14,229 nt of DNA from Gammaproteobacteria bacterium (GCA_030066245.1 JASJBY010000041.1:1-14229); one strand, 5' to 3'; counted from the stretch's first letter, positions 6,614 to 14,229 are shown. Notes: a model not told the origin generated them from the letters alone. Made by a program: numbers and translations.

Positions 6614-7774
6614 TCAGAGACTGTCGCAGGTCTCGCCGTTGGCCGCAGCGTTGTACCGGAAGCCCTGGACCTGGAGGTCATCTACGCAGAACGCGAACGG
6701 TTGCACCGTCCCTGTGCGATCCCCCGACTTCACGACGGCCCGGCCCTTGGCATTCGTCACCGCCGAGCCCGAGCCGGTGTAAGCGCCGCTGAAGGTACCC
6801 GTGACTGTTGCGCCCTCGATCCGATTGCCCACGTCATCGACCACTAAGACGACGGCCCGGCCCTGCACGCGGCCCTTCCGGTTTGTCTGCGCCTTCAGGA
6901 CGAGCCGACGGACGGAGACCTCGGAGAGCGAGGGCGCCGGGGGCGGAGGCTGCGCTGGGGGATTACCCGACTCCTGCAGGAAGCTGGCGAAGGTCGCACC
7001 GCCGGACCCGTTTTCACCCCGTCGCGGGTTCGGGAGCGGGTCTTCAAACAGTCCGCTGCCCAGGTTGTAGACCTGAATGTCCACCGCGCTCGGTCCAAAC
7101 GTGAGATACACCCGACCGTCACCGATGCCGACGCCGTCGAATGACTCGAAGTCTCCAGGCGCTTCAGAGAGGGCGACTGCCTCGGTGATAAGCTTCGAGG
7201 CAGGGTCGATGGAGAGGAGGGAGTAACCTCCCGTCACCTGGGCGACGCCATACAGGAGGCCATCGGCATCGTTGAATCCCAAACCGGTGAAGACGATGCT
7301 CTTGCCCTGGAATTTGGGGTCAAAAAGAAACGTGGCGATACCCGTATCGGGCTCGACCGAGTAGAGACCTCGAGGCGCGCCGTTCCTGCCGGTGCCTGAA
7401 TTGCTCAGATAAAGGACCCCGTTTCCGAATGCAAGCCCTTTCGTCCGCTCGATGACCAGACCGAACTGGTCATACATAAACCCCACGTTCACACCTGGGA
7501 GTATCGTACCGTCGTCGGAGACAGGACGGTATTGCAGTCGCATGTCGAAGATAGTGCCGCCCTCGACAACGTAGTAGATGCGTCGATTTTCTTCGTCGTC
7601 GGCCACGGCGTTGGTCGTGGGATCGTCGAACTCGACAAAGCTCCCGTCGGTGACGTCGGTCAGCCATGCGTTCGGATTGGTGGCCCCTTCGGCGTAAGCG
7701 CTGAACAGCTGCGCCTGGACGTTGCACGCAAACGCGAGGCTGCAGGCTGCAAGCAGTGTCTTAACGGTCTTCAT
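6614..7774 (-). CDS. Secreted protein with beta-propeller-like and Ig-like domains
   Basis: The 386-aa product starts with a clear Sec signal peptide, with cleavage expected after CNVQA (residues 17-21) before QLF. Residues 25-270 are rich in short beta-strand units ending in phrases such as GLYSVEPDTG, LLYGVAQVTGG and GRVYLTFG. They resemble a DUF4394/beta-propeller type fold, though no specific family is certain. A Pro-rich linker (PPAQPPPPAP) follows. The last 100 residues have the pattern VVDDxGxxIxGATVTGTFSG...G..VTNAKGRAVV...FCVDDL...ETCDSL. This is an Ig-like module I know from the C-termini of exported gammaproteobacterial S8 proteases; its two cysteines probably form a disulfide. CGGAGAG lies upstream of the ATG. 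It is divergent from the ECF sigma gene across 280 bp, and could be a target of that sigma factor or a partner of the nearby subtilase. Both ideas are inference. Confidence 0.82.
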   Translation of the reverse strand: MKTVKTLLAACSLAFACNVQAQLFSAYAEGATNPNAWLTDVTDGSFVEFDDPTTNAVADDEENRRIYYVVEGGTIFDMRLQYRPVSDDGTILPGVNVGFMYDQFGLVIERTKGLAFGNGVLYLSNSGTGRNGAPRGLYSVEPDTGIATFLFDPKFQGKSIVFTGLGFNDADGLLYGVAQVTGGYSLLSIDPASKLITEAVALSEAPGDFESFDGVGIGDGRVYLTFGPSAVDIQVYNLGSGLFEDPLPNPRRGENGSGGATFASFLQESGNPPAQPPPPAPSLSEVSVRRLVLKAQTNRKGRVQGRAVVLVVDDVGNRIEGATVTGTFSGAYTGSGSAVTNAKGRAVVKSGDRTGTVQPFAFCVDDLQVQGFRYNAAANGETCDSL

Positions 7775-8054
7775 CGGATGCTCTCCGCGGGAAGGCGACG
7801 GCTGCCGTCTTCAGTGGGTGCCACCAGGCGGCTTTACGGTTCATTTGTCCTGCAGTGTCCAAGCGTCGGGTCGGTCGGAAATGGTCTCCGGCAACCCGCT
7901 TTCTGCGTATGGCCACCTTCAGGCGGGTCCTCATCCAGGACGTCCGCTTTCCATGCGCCGCCCGCCATCTACGCCGCTGCGCCAACGCCGGATTGAACCG
8001 AAAAGCCGGGAGCGGGAACATACGTAAACTGCACCAAAAGAATGTGGTGGGGAG

Positions 8055-8666
8055 ATGGAAAGCGAGGCTCCTGCGCAACGAGACTGGCCACCCACGGAGA
8101 AAAATGACGCCGTGTCGGACGCGGAACTGCTCATCCGGGTTGGTGAGCATGACCGGGATGCGTTCGTCGCGCTGTATACGCGCGTTTACGGCCGTCTGCA
8201 TCGTTTTCTGGCCAAGCTTGTCAGGCACGACGACCAGGTGGAAGAGCTTGTCAACGACGTGATGATGACGGTGTGGCAGAAAGCCCCGGACTTCCAAGGC
8301 CATTCCCGCGTCGCTACCTGGATACTGGGAATTGCTTACAAGATGGCCCTCAAACGACTGAGGGGCAACGCTAGCCGGCGAGAGGATCCTTGGGCGCTCC
8401 CACCGGATGTGGCCGACAATGCACCACCAGACAAAGCCGTTTCGGATACCGAGCTACGAATCGCCGTCAATCGCGCACTGGCTGGGCTTTCTGTGGAGCA
8501 TCGGGCGGTCGTGACCCTGACTTTCTTCCATGGCTATTCCTACGGTGAAATCGCAACCATTGTCCAGTGTCCGCCGAACACGGTGAAGACGCGCATGTTC
8601 CATGCCAGGGAACAGCTACGCCGGCTCCTGCCGCGAGCGGAGCATTGGGACAGATTGGAAGGATAA
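8055..8666 (+). CDS. ECF RNA polymerase sigma factor
   Basis: This 203-aa protein has region 2 at about residues 25-103: AFVALYTRVYGRLHRF, then VEELVNDVMMTVWQ, then GHSRVATWILGIAYKMALKRLR. Region 4 spans about 137-195, with a helix-turn-helix in GYSYGEIATIVQCPPNTVKTRM. It lacks region 3, as expected of group IV sigma factors. The ATG at 8055 sits almost directly against GGGGAG, closer than usual. A GTG at 8112 with GGAGAA nine bases upstream would give a 184-aa protein and is a plausible alternative. It is followed after one base by the anti-sigma gene, so the pair is cotranscribed. It is expected to activate its own operon and perhaps the divergent secreted protein, but I could not pick out a convincing ECF-type promoter. 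Confidence 0.93.
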   Translation: MESEAPAQRDWPPTEKNDAVSDAELLIRVGEHDRDAFVALYTRVYGRLHRFLAKLVRHDDQVEELVNDVMMTVWQKAPDFQGHSRVATWILGIAYKMALKRLRGNASRREDPWALPPDVADNAPPDKAVSDTELRIAVNRALAGLSVEHRAVVTLTFFHGYSYGEIATIVQCPPNTVKTRMFHAREQLRRLLPRAEHWDRLEG

Positions 8667-8667
8667 G

Positions 8668-9363
8668 ATGATGAGCGGAGAACCCGAGAGCTCCATGAGC
8701 CACCCTCAGTGCTGGGAACTCCTGCCCTGGTACGAGGCTGGGACGTTGGAGACAGCGGAGCAGGTGGCGGTGGAGGCGCATCTCCGTGACTGTCTGATCT
8801 GCCAAAGAGAGCTTCAGTATCTGCGCAGGCTCGGCCCGGTACTTCGTGCGGCGGATGAGCCGGATGTTGCCATGCAAACCGGTCTGTCTGAAACTTTGGC
8901 AAGAATCGATGCCGCGCAAAGGAGTCGATGGAAGCGGGGCCCATGGTTCGGTGGCTGGCTTCGCCGCTTCGCGTCGATATTTCGTGAGACGCCGTCGGCC
9001 GTGAGGATAGCGATGGCAGTGCAGTTGGGGCTGGTGCTTGTGCTCGGCGGCCTGTGGCTTTTGCCCATTGACTCGGCCCACCGGCCCGCTTACGAAACCC
9101 TGTCAGCGCCTGCATCCCAGAAGGACCTCGCGCGAGCCCGGTTGAGCGTTGCATTTCGTGAAGGGACCATGGAGACAGCGGTGAGGGATCTGCTGTTAAA
9201 ACACGGTGCACGGGTCGTGGACGGCCCTTCGGCGTCAGGCAGGTACACCGTGGAATTGCCTATCCCCCCGGCGATGGCGGGTCCTGGCTCGCCCATCGTC
9301 GCTCGGCTCAGGTCGGACCCGCGCATCATCCACGCCGAGAGCTTAGGCACGGTGTCTCCGTGA
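8668..9363 (+). CDS. Membrane zinc-finger anti-sigma factor with propeptide-like outer domain
   Basis: The 231-aa protein is the predicted inhibitor of the ECF sigma factor encoded just before it. Its N-terminal cytoplasmic part has the zinc anti-sigma motif H38-x3-C42-x2-C45, with C15 nearby. Positions of about 111-133 form one membrane helix (AMAVQLGLVLVLGG). The remaining 95 residues lie outside the inner membrane. There a pattern of strand, helix (ETAVRDLLLKHGARVVDGPS), strand (GRYTVELPIP) and helix (IVARLRSDPRIIHAE) resembles the I9/fervidolysin-type propeptide of subtilases. The start at 8668 is preceded by GGAAGG (five bases between); the next codon is also ATG. The stop codon overlaps the subtilase start (TGATG), so translation is coupled. 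The likely release mechanism is proteolysis of the outer domain, perhaps by that subtilase; this is inference. Confidence 0.87.
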   Translation: MMSGEPESSMSHPQCWELLPWYEAGTLETAEQVAVEAHLRDCLICQRELQYLRRLGPVLRAADEPDVAMQTGLSETLARIDAAQRSRWKRGPWFGGWLRRFASIFRETPSAVRIAMAVQLGLVLVLGGLWLLPIDSAHRPAYETLSAPASQKDLARARLSVAFREGTMETAVRDLLLKHGARVVDGPSASGRYTVELPIPPAMAGPGSPIVARLRSDPRIIHAESLGTVSP

Positions 9364-10574
9364 TGCGGTGCCTGAGTTGCGCCCTGCTGCTGGTCATTCT
9401 GTCGCTTACCCTGGCCAACCTGGGTTGTGCGGGTCGAAGTGGCCTACAGCAAACTTCGCCGCCGACACCCGATAACCTCGCGCGGCAAGTGTTGGTCACC
9501 ATTCCGCTGCATGACATAGACCAGGCCATGCAGGATGCCAGACGTCTGGCGCAGGACTTCGATTTGCTCCTCGTGGCCAAGTGGCGACTCCGCTCCATAG
9601 GCCTGTTCTGTGCCATTTACCAAGTCCCGGACGCCAGGCCCATACCGGTCGCCGTGAGAGCGCTTACTGATGACCCGCTGGTCCACAGCGCCCAGCCGGT
9701 GCGGGTTTTCCAGGTCTTGGGTGGCCCCGAACCCGACCCTTATGTACATCTGCAGCCGAGCTTGACGGTCTTGCAGGTTTCCGCAGCCCATCGGGTAACC
9801 CGGGGAAAAGGTGCCGTTGTGGCTGTGATCGACACTGGGGTGGCCATCGACCACCCCGACCTTCGAGGGCAAGTGGTCGAAGCCAAGAATTTCGTCGGTG
9901 AGCCGAATGAGGGATTCACCGGGGACCGCCACGGAACCGGTGTGGCGGGTGTAGTCGCGGCGGCAGCGGACAACGGCGTAGGCATAGTTGGTGTGGCCCC
10001 CGAGGCGACCCTCTGGGCCCTCAAGGCCTGCTGGCGCGATGATGCCGGGCGTGCGGGGCTGTGCAGCAGCTTTACCCTGGCGAAAGCTCTGGATTTTGCC
10101 GTGCGCGGTGAGGTCGATGTCATCAATCTTAGCCTCGCCGGCCCAAGGGACGAGGTGTTGACGGCGCTCCTGAACGCAGCCATACAGCAGGGAACCGTTG
10201 TTGTCGCGGCGCACGGGGAAGGGAGGAGGGGTGCGACGTTTCCTGCTCTTCTTCCGGGCGTGATTGGGGTTAAAACGGCAAGCCCGGACGGAGGCGATTC
10301 GGATGCGGCCATACCGGCTCCGGGACAGAACGTGCTGACTACCGTTCCTCCAGGCAGCTATGACATGCTTTCCGGCAACTCGCTGGCGGCCGCGCATGTG
10401 AGTGGCGGCGTCGCGTTAATGCGATCCCTGGAACCGGCACTCAGCCCAGGCAACCTTCGGTCTGTCCTGGCCGACAGCGTGCGAGGGGTTTCCGAGCCCG
10501 ACGGCGGAACATATCCAATCGTGGATCTGTGCGCGGCCATATCCAAGCTGGGCGAGCGTCACAAATGCCACTGA
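9363..10574 (+). CDS. Exported S8 family serine peptidase (subtilase)
   Basis: The 403-aa protein begins with a hydrophobic export signal (CALLLVILSLTLANLGC). The cysteine at 22 could be lipidated, but NLGC is a poor lipobox. Residues of about 35-120 form an I9-like propeptide region. The catalytic triad is Asp157 in VIDTGVAIDHPDL, His190 in RHGTGVAG and Ser340 in SGNSLAAAHVSGG. The usual oxyanion-hole asparagine is missing: where most subtilases have AAGNEG, this one has AAHGEG (about 282-287), placing Gly285 there. Ser340's motif is GNSLAAAH rather than GTSMAAPH. The enzyme may therefore be weak, highly selective, or a binding protein. The ATG at 9363 overlaps the anti-sigma stop; a GTG at 9360 in the same frame is also possible. 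It is the last gene of the sigma/anti-sigma operon. Confidence 0.9.
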   Translation: MRCLSCALLLVILSLTLANLGCAGRSGLQQTSPPTPDNLARQVLVTIPLHDIDQAMQDARRLAQDFDLLLVAKWRLRSIGLFCAIYQVPDARPIPVAVRALTDDPLVHSAQPVRVFQVLGGPEPDPYVHLQPSLTVLQVSAAHRVTRGKGAVVAVIDTGVAIDHPDLRGQVVEAKNFVGEPNEGFTGDRHGTGVAGVVAAAADNGVGIVGVAPEATLWALKACWRDDAGRAGLCSSFTLAKALDFAVRGEVDVINLSLAGPRDEVLTALLNAAIQQGTVVVAAHGEGRRGATFPALLPGVIGVKTASPDGGDSDAAIPAPGQNVLTTVPPGSYDMLSGNSLAAAHVSGGVALMRSLEPALSPGNLRSVLADSVRGVSEPDGGTYPIVDLCAAISKLGERHKCH

Positions 10575-10606
10575 GGGCTTTAGTCTACTCAGGTGCACCT
10601 TGCAGC

Positions 10607-10620
10607 CGGGCTTCTGCCCG
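10607..10620 (+). terminator. Weak hairpin after the subtilase gene
   Basis: CGGGC-TTCT-GCCCG is a five-pair hairpin 33 bases after the subtilase stop. No T-run follows (CTTCACC), so it is at best a weak or Rho-assisted terminator. Confidence 0.25.
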
Positions 10621-10727
10621 CTTCACCCCGCTCTTTGTCACCGCTGTCCCCGACCAAACACATCCCGCCGATGTGCGCATCCGTGACCGGTTAAGCATTC
10701 GCGGTGGGGGCCGTACCGGCATGACCC

Positions 10728-10796
10728 GCCGGGACACGGCGTGAATACCTCCCTGTAGGCTCGACGGCCGCTATCCCTGCGGCCGACGGTCCCGGC
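10728..10796. repeat. Nested inverted-repeat element (REP-like)
   Basis: An outer perfect 8-bp inverted repeat (GCCGGGAC at 10728-10735 and GTCCCGGC at 10789-10796) encloses an inner one (CGGCCGC at 10765-10771 and GCGGCCG at 10779-10785, loop TATCCCT). The core CCTCCCTGTAGGCTCGACGG resembles a dispersed intergenic element I recall from gammaproteobacterial genomes. No second copy is present in this window, so repetition in the genome is inferred from that resemblance. Confidence 0.5.
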
Positions 10797-11487
10797 CACT
10801 CATGCCGATACGGCCCTAACCGAACACCAATGCCGATGTGCGTTCCACCGAAGCACAACATGCGCATACCAGTCGAGACCGGTCCAACTTTTATAGTGCA
10901 TCAGTTCCTCGGGCGTGCTCCGGTTGATCCGAGAGGACAAGCCCGGAATTCTCACCAGGCGGACCTCGGATCGCAGATTACGTTGGCAAACTCAGCTTAC
11001 CCTTGTACCGTTGTAGCGGTGATGCCCGCTGCCGGTGCCGCTGGGGGTCAGACAGATGAAACCACTCATGGGCCGGGAGGATTGGAGGCTGGCGGAGACC
11101 TCAGCGGTATCGCTCGCCTTTGTTATCTGCCGCAAGAAGCCGCCGGCTGACCTTCAGGCCGACCTCAGCCCGCTGCAACCTGTCGAGTCGGTGACCCAGC
11201 AACCCGGATTTGGTCAGCTCTTCCAAGGCAAGCCGATGGACCCCGAGCTGCGCATCCTGAGCGCACTCGGCAAGGCAGGGCCGCTCCTCCAATCCAGCGA
11301 CGGTTCTGAAACAATGTGTGGGAATTGTGAGGAAGTGGATCATCGATAGTCCTTGCGGCCTGGATAGCTGTTCGGCAATATCGATGACAAACGGCGATTC
11401 AGCCGGTGTAGGGCCCGGCTTGGCCCGCGCAAGTGACTTCGTTGCAAGCGATCGATATTTCGAAACACCTTTGAAGGCTCAGCTTCC

Positions 11488-11742
11488 ATGGTCGCGGCCT
11501 CGTTATTGTTCCCCGTCCTCACGTCTTCCGTCCTCGTGGTGCGCGCCGGCGCGGTCGCCCTAAAGCTGACGGGTATGCCCGAACAGGTGGCCAGCTTCCA
11601 ACCCCGATCCGCGTTCATAGGAACCGGATTCACTACGTCGGAGTCAGATTCCGTCGTCACTTACACCGTCCGTCGGTGCACCATAAGCATTATTGTTCTG
11701 GACGGCCCGAACGCGGCGGTCAGCACACCGCAAGGCAACTAA
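11488..11742 (+). pseudogene. Remnant of a TrkA_C-type membrane protein gene
   Basis: The open frame gives 84 residues. Positions 1-67 look like the N-terminus of a membrane protein family with C-terminal TrkA_C domains: one helix (LLFPVLTSSVLVVRAGAVAL), KLTGM, then SFQPRSAFIGTGFTTSESDSVV and VRR. In the relatives I recall, a second helix (LLMLLGNAG) and a cytoplasmic domain follow. Here the reading dissolves after VRRCTISIIVLDGPN and stops at 11742, and the expected downstream parts are not found in other frames. I therefore call it a truncated, decayed copy, probably of a potassium channel- or transporter-related gene. No good ribosome site precedes the ATG. A functional short protein is unlikely but not excluded. 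Confidence 0.5.
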
Positions 11743-11926
11743 AACGTGACCGAGCCGGGCGCCACAGGGGAAAGGCTTCTGACTGGACAACCGAACCCGT
11801 GCTTTCCGCGACTGAAAAGGTGGTCGGCGTCCACAGGGCCCTTTTGTCACCCGGCCAAGCGGCCTAGTTGATAACCCCGATGTTTGTGCGGCGCACCTGT
11901 GCAAGGCAGAGCCATGAGGAGGAGCG

Positions 11927-12751
11927 ATGTCGAACCTGTTTCCACCACTCACCCTTCACGATTGGCGGGCTACGCGCGATACCCTGCATGGGTACGCTCG
12001 GCTCATTGGCAAGCAACGTACTTTGCTCATGCCCCCTCAGAAGCACTGGTGGCACGTCACCCTGCATGCGGCAGCGGTTGGTTTGACTACCACCCCGATG
12101 CCTGTGGAAGGGAAGACTTTGGAAATCCTCCTCGACCTGACGCAGCACCGGCTTTGCCTCATCACCAGCCTCGGTGAGATGGTTGCTATCCCGTTGCAGG
12201 GACAGTCGCCTCGCCGGATGTTCGAGGCTTTCGAGTCCGGTCTTGCGAAGCTGGGTGTCAGCAGCGGTGTCGACCGCGAAATCTTCAAGGATGACACGCC
12301 GGGCGAGTACGACCCGCGGGCGGCGGCCCGCTTCTGGTCGGTGCTGTCACGCGTGGATGCCGTGTTCAAGCGCTTCAAGGGCACGCTGCGCGAGGAGACG
12401 GGCCCCGTGCATGTCTTTCCGCACCATTTCGACCTTTCCATGCACTGGTTCTCGGGGCGGCTGGTGCCAGGTGTGGACCCGGCGGATGAGGAAAGCGCCG
12501 ATGAGCATTTGCACTTCGGCTTCGTCACAGGAGATGAAATTATTCCCGAAAGCTATTTCTACGCTATGGCGTACCCGCAGCCGGAGGGTTTTACGGAGCA
12601 GACCCTGCCCGATGGGGCCGTGTGGCACACGACGGGCTTCAGCGGCGCAGTCATGATGTACGAGACCCTGGTTGCGGCCCCGGACGCCGAGCAGCGATTG
12701 CTCGAGTTTCTGCAGGCCGCCCAGCGGGCCGGCTCGACGCTGATGCGATGA
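11927..12751 (+). CDS. DUF5996 family protein
   Basis: The 274-aa protein matches the DUF5996 family as I know it. It begins with WRATRDTLHGYARLIGKQR and continues with PPQKHWWHVTLHAAAVGLTTTPMP. Later it has the conserved PVHVFPHHFDLSMHWFSG, DEHLHFGFVTGD, ESYFYAMAYP and FSGAVMMYE blocks. The repeated His and Trp residues (PPQKHWWH, FPHHFD, EHLHFGF) suggest a metal or small-molecule site, but the family has no established function. No signal peptide or membrane segment is seen, so it is cytoplasmic. AGGAGGAG at 11917-11924 lies just before ATG 11927, a strong ribosome site. The Rieske-glutamate synthase fusion starts 44 bases after its stop on the same strand; they may form an operon. Confidence 0.88.
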   Translation: MSNLFPPLTLHDWRATRDTLHGYARLIGKQRTLLMPPQKHWWHVTLHAAAVGLTTTPMPVEGKTLEILLDLTQHRLCLITSLGEMVAIPLQGQSPRRMFEAFESGLAKLGVSSGVDREIFKDDTPGEYDPRAAARFWSVLSRVDAVFKRFKGTLREETGPVHVFPHHFDLSMHWFSGRLVPGVDPADEESADEHLHFGFVTGDEIIPESYFYAMAYPQPEGFTEQTLPDGAVWHTTGFSGAVMMYETLVAAPDAEQRLLEFLQAAQRAGSTLMR

Positions 12752-12795
12752 AGTTTATTTGCAAGACATGACACTCACGCGAGCCGGAGGCCAGC

Positions 12796-14229
12796 ATGAA
12801 CAAGGTACAAATCGCCAAGTGGGATGAGCTGGAGCCGCTGGTTCCCACCTACGCATTGGTAGCCAACGTGGATCTGGTGGTGATTCGCCGCCAGGATGAA
12901 GAGCAGGCCTCGGTGCTGTATGGCCGCTGCCTGCACCGCGGCGCACTGTTGTCGGATGGCCACATCGACGGCAAGAACCTGATCTGCGGCGTTCACAACT
13001 GGGACTATTGCTATAGGACGGGGGTCAGCTCCTACAACCCCGCTGAACGTCTCAAGTGCTTCCAATCCTGGGTGGAAGCAGGCGCTGTCTGGGTGGACGC
13101 AGATGAGATCGCCGCCTGGGAGCTCGAGAACCCGCAGGCCTACGACCGTGACGCCTATCTGGGGCTGTACGCGGACGCCCATGGAGGCCCTGAAGAGCCC
13201 CACGTCGGCTACATTCAGCACCTGGCGACCCATGGCTTGTCGAAGGTCGGTCACCATGGTCGCGTGGCCGCCATGGGCGTGCCCCGCGATCAGCTTCCCA
13301 GGTGGGAGGACATCCAGCTCTTGACCGCCCAGCTTCACAAGGTGCCCCAGTTGGACGATGCGCCGGTGGGCACGGAGGTGGTCATTGGACCCAACGCCCG
13401 GCGCCCGCTGTCGCTCGACATCCCGCTGTTCGTCTCCGACATGAGTTTTGGCGCGCTCTCCGAGGAAGCGAAGGTGGCGCTGGCCAGGGGGGCCGAGCTG
13501 GCGGGGACCGGCATCTGCTCCGGTGAAGGCGGCATGCTGCCCGAAGAGCAGCATGAGAATTCCCGCTACTTCTACGAGCTCGCGTCTGCGCGGTTCGGCT
13601 ATTCCAAAGACAAGCTGGAGAACGTGCAGGCCTTCCACTTCAAGGGTGGTCAGGGCGCCAAGACCGGCACGGGAGGCCATCTCCCGGGCAGCAAGGTCAA
13701 GGGCAAGATCGCCCAGGTGCGCGGGCTCGCCGAGGGCGAAGCGGCCATCTCACCGGCGCGTTTCCCGGACTGGGAGCACGTGGACCAGTACCGGGCCTTT
13801 GCCGAGGAGGTGCGGGAGGCAACCGGTGGCATCCCCGTTGGGATCAAGCTCTCGGCGCAGCATATCGAGCGCGACATCGAGGCGGCGCTGCAGATAGGCG
13901 TCGACTACATCATCCTGGACGGTCGCGGTGGCGGGACGGGCGCGGCGCCGCTGCTCTTTCGCGACAACATTTCGGTACCCACCATTCCCGCTCTGGCGCG
14001 AGCCCGACGATATCTGGACAAGAAAGGTCGCAGTGATGTCACCCTGGTCATCACGGGTGGGTTGCGCCTGCCGGCCGACTTCGTCAAGGCCCTGGCACTG
14101 GGTGCTGATGCTATCGCCGTCTCCAACGCCGCCATCCAGGCTATCGGCTGTCTCGGCATGCGCGCCTGCCACACCAACAACTGCCCCGTGGGCATCGCCA
14201 CCCAGAAGCCTCATCTTCGCCAGCGGCTG
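12796..14229 (+). CDS. Rieske-glutamate synthase (FMN) fusion, 5' part
   Basis: The gene is cut off by the window end; 478 residues are visible. Residues 1-105 form a Rieske [2Fe-2S] domain with ligands C45-L-H47 and C64-G-V-H67, 16 residues between the two halves. From about 185 the chain is the FMN-binding domain of the glutamate synthase (GltB-like) family: SDMSFGALSEEAK, KGGQGAKTGTGGHLPGSKV, SPARFPDWEHVDQY and ILDGRGGGTGAAP. The [3Fe-4S] ligands C452-x5-C458-x4-C463 come next, followed by PVGIATQ. There is no glutaminase domain at the N-terminus, so ammonia would not come from glutamine in this chain. The Rieske domain may deliver electrons to the FMN. CCGGAGG upstream supports ATG 12796. 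It may act as a stand-alone oxidoreductase rather than a true glutamate synthase; the substrate is unknown. Confidence 0.92.
   Translation, partial: MNKVQIAKWDELEPLVPTYALVANVDLVVIRRQDEEQASVLYGRCLHRGALLSDGHIDGKNLICGVHNWDYCYRTGVSSYNPAERLKCFQSWVEAGAVWVDADEIAAWELENPQAYDRDAYLGLYADAHGGPEEPHVGYIQHLATHGLSKVGHHGRVAAMGVPRDQLPRWEDIQLLTAQLHKVPQLDDAPVGTEVVIGPNARRPLSLDIPLFVSDMSFGALSEEAKVALARGAELAGTGICSGEGGMLPEEQHENSRYFYELASARFGYSKDKLENVQAFHFKGGQGAKTGTGGHLPGSKVKGKIAQVRGLAEGEAAISPARFPDWEHVDQYRAFAEEVREATGGIPVGIKLSAQHIERDIEAALQIGVDYIILDGRGGGTGAAPLLFRDNISVPTIPALARARRYLDKKGRSDVTLVITGGLRLPADFVKALALGADAIAVSNAAIQAIGCLGMRACHTNNCPVGIATQKPHLRQRL

Larger units (their letters stand above)
10575..11487. other. Gene-poor region between the subtilase and a pseudogene
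   Basis: Besides the weak hairpin and the REP-like element I find no convincing gene in about 900 bases. Open frames at 10830-11150 (+), 11035-11349 (+) and 11101-11343 (-) have no ribosome site and no motif that I recognise. The minus-strand one (about 80 residues, with DAQLGVHRLALEEL) reads most like protein and may be a decayed fragment. The sequence TGCCGATGTGCG/CGCCGATGTGCG occurs at about 10668 and 10830. The region looks like remnant DNA. Confidence 0.35.

Noticed and set aside
9444..10397. Minus-strand open frame of 317 codons
   Set aside because: It is antisense to the subtilase with its full catalytic triad, and shows no motifs of its own.
12775..13680. Long minus-strand open frame of 301 codons
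   Set aside because: It is the antisense of the Rieske-glutamate synthase gene, whose cofactor motifs are unmistakable; a high-GC shadow.
1..14229. CRISPR array, tRNA, rRNA or insertion sequence
   Set aside because: No regularly spaced repeats, cloverleaf, rRNA-like stretch or transposase was seen.

Overview
The window reads as chromosomal DNA of a GC-rich, Gram-negative sulfur-oxidising bacterium, most likely a gammaproteobacterium or a relative such as Acidithiobacillus. The clues are a carbon disulfide hydrolase-type enzyme, a sigma-54 activator, an ECF sigma/anti-sigma/subtilase trio and gammaproteobacterial-style secreted proteins with a C-terminal Ig-like domain. The exact taxon cannot be read from the sequence.

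Layout. (1) 141-869 is an unrecognised helical protein on the plus strand. (2) 1161-2561, minus strand, encodes a protein with two aspartyl-protease (DTG/DSG) motifs and a short helical-repeat N-terminal part. (3) 2562-2956 is a divergent control region holding an almost consensus sigma-54 promoter (2866-2880) and several inverted repeats. (4) 2957-6173 is a plus-strand cluster: CS2/COS hydrolase, FmdB-type zinc ribbon, MerC-type membrane protein, and a sigma-54-dependent activator with a cysteine-containing MetOD1-like input domain; a hairpin plus T-run follows at 6193-6209. (5) 6614-7774, minus strand, is a secreted protein with an Ig-like C-terminal domain. (6) 8055-10574, plus strand, is a tightly packed trio: ECF sigma factor, membrane zinc-finger anti-sigma factor whose outer domain resembles a subtilase propeptide, and an exported S8 subtilase. 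(7) 10575-11926 is gene-poor, with a nested inverted-repeat element and the remnant of a membrane protein. (8) 11927-12751 is a DUF5996 protein and 12796 to the window end is the 5' part of a Rieske-glutamate synthase (FMN) fusion.

The most interesting part is the CS2 hydrolase cluster. The enzyme carries, at the same residue numbers I recall for the Acidithiobacillus thiooxidans S1p enzyme, the loop insertions linked to octamers rather than the catenane of the archaeal enzyme. A strong sigma-54 promoter lies 77 bases before its start codon, and a sigma-54 activator is encoded at the end of the same cluster. Together these suggest a self-contained, inducible CS2/COS-to-H2S module with its own sensor. 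The wiring is inferred, not shown. A second possible regulatory circuit is the sigma/anti-sigma/subtilase trio, in which the anti-sigma factor may be recognised by the protease through a propeptide-like domain.
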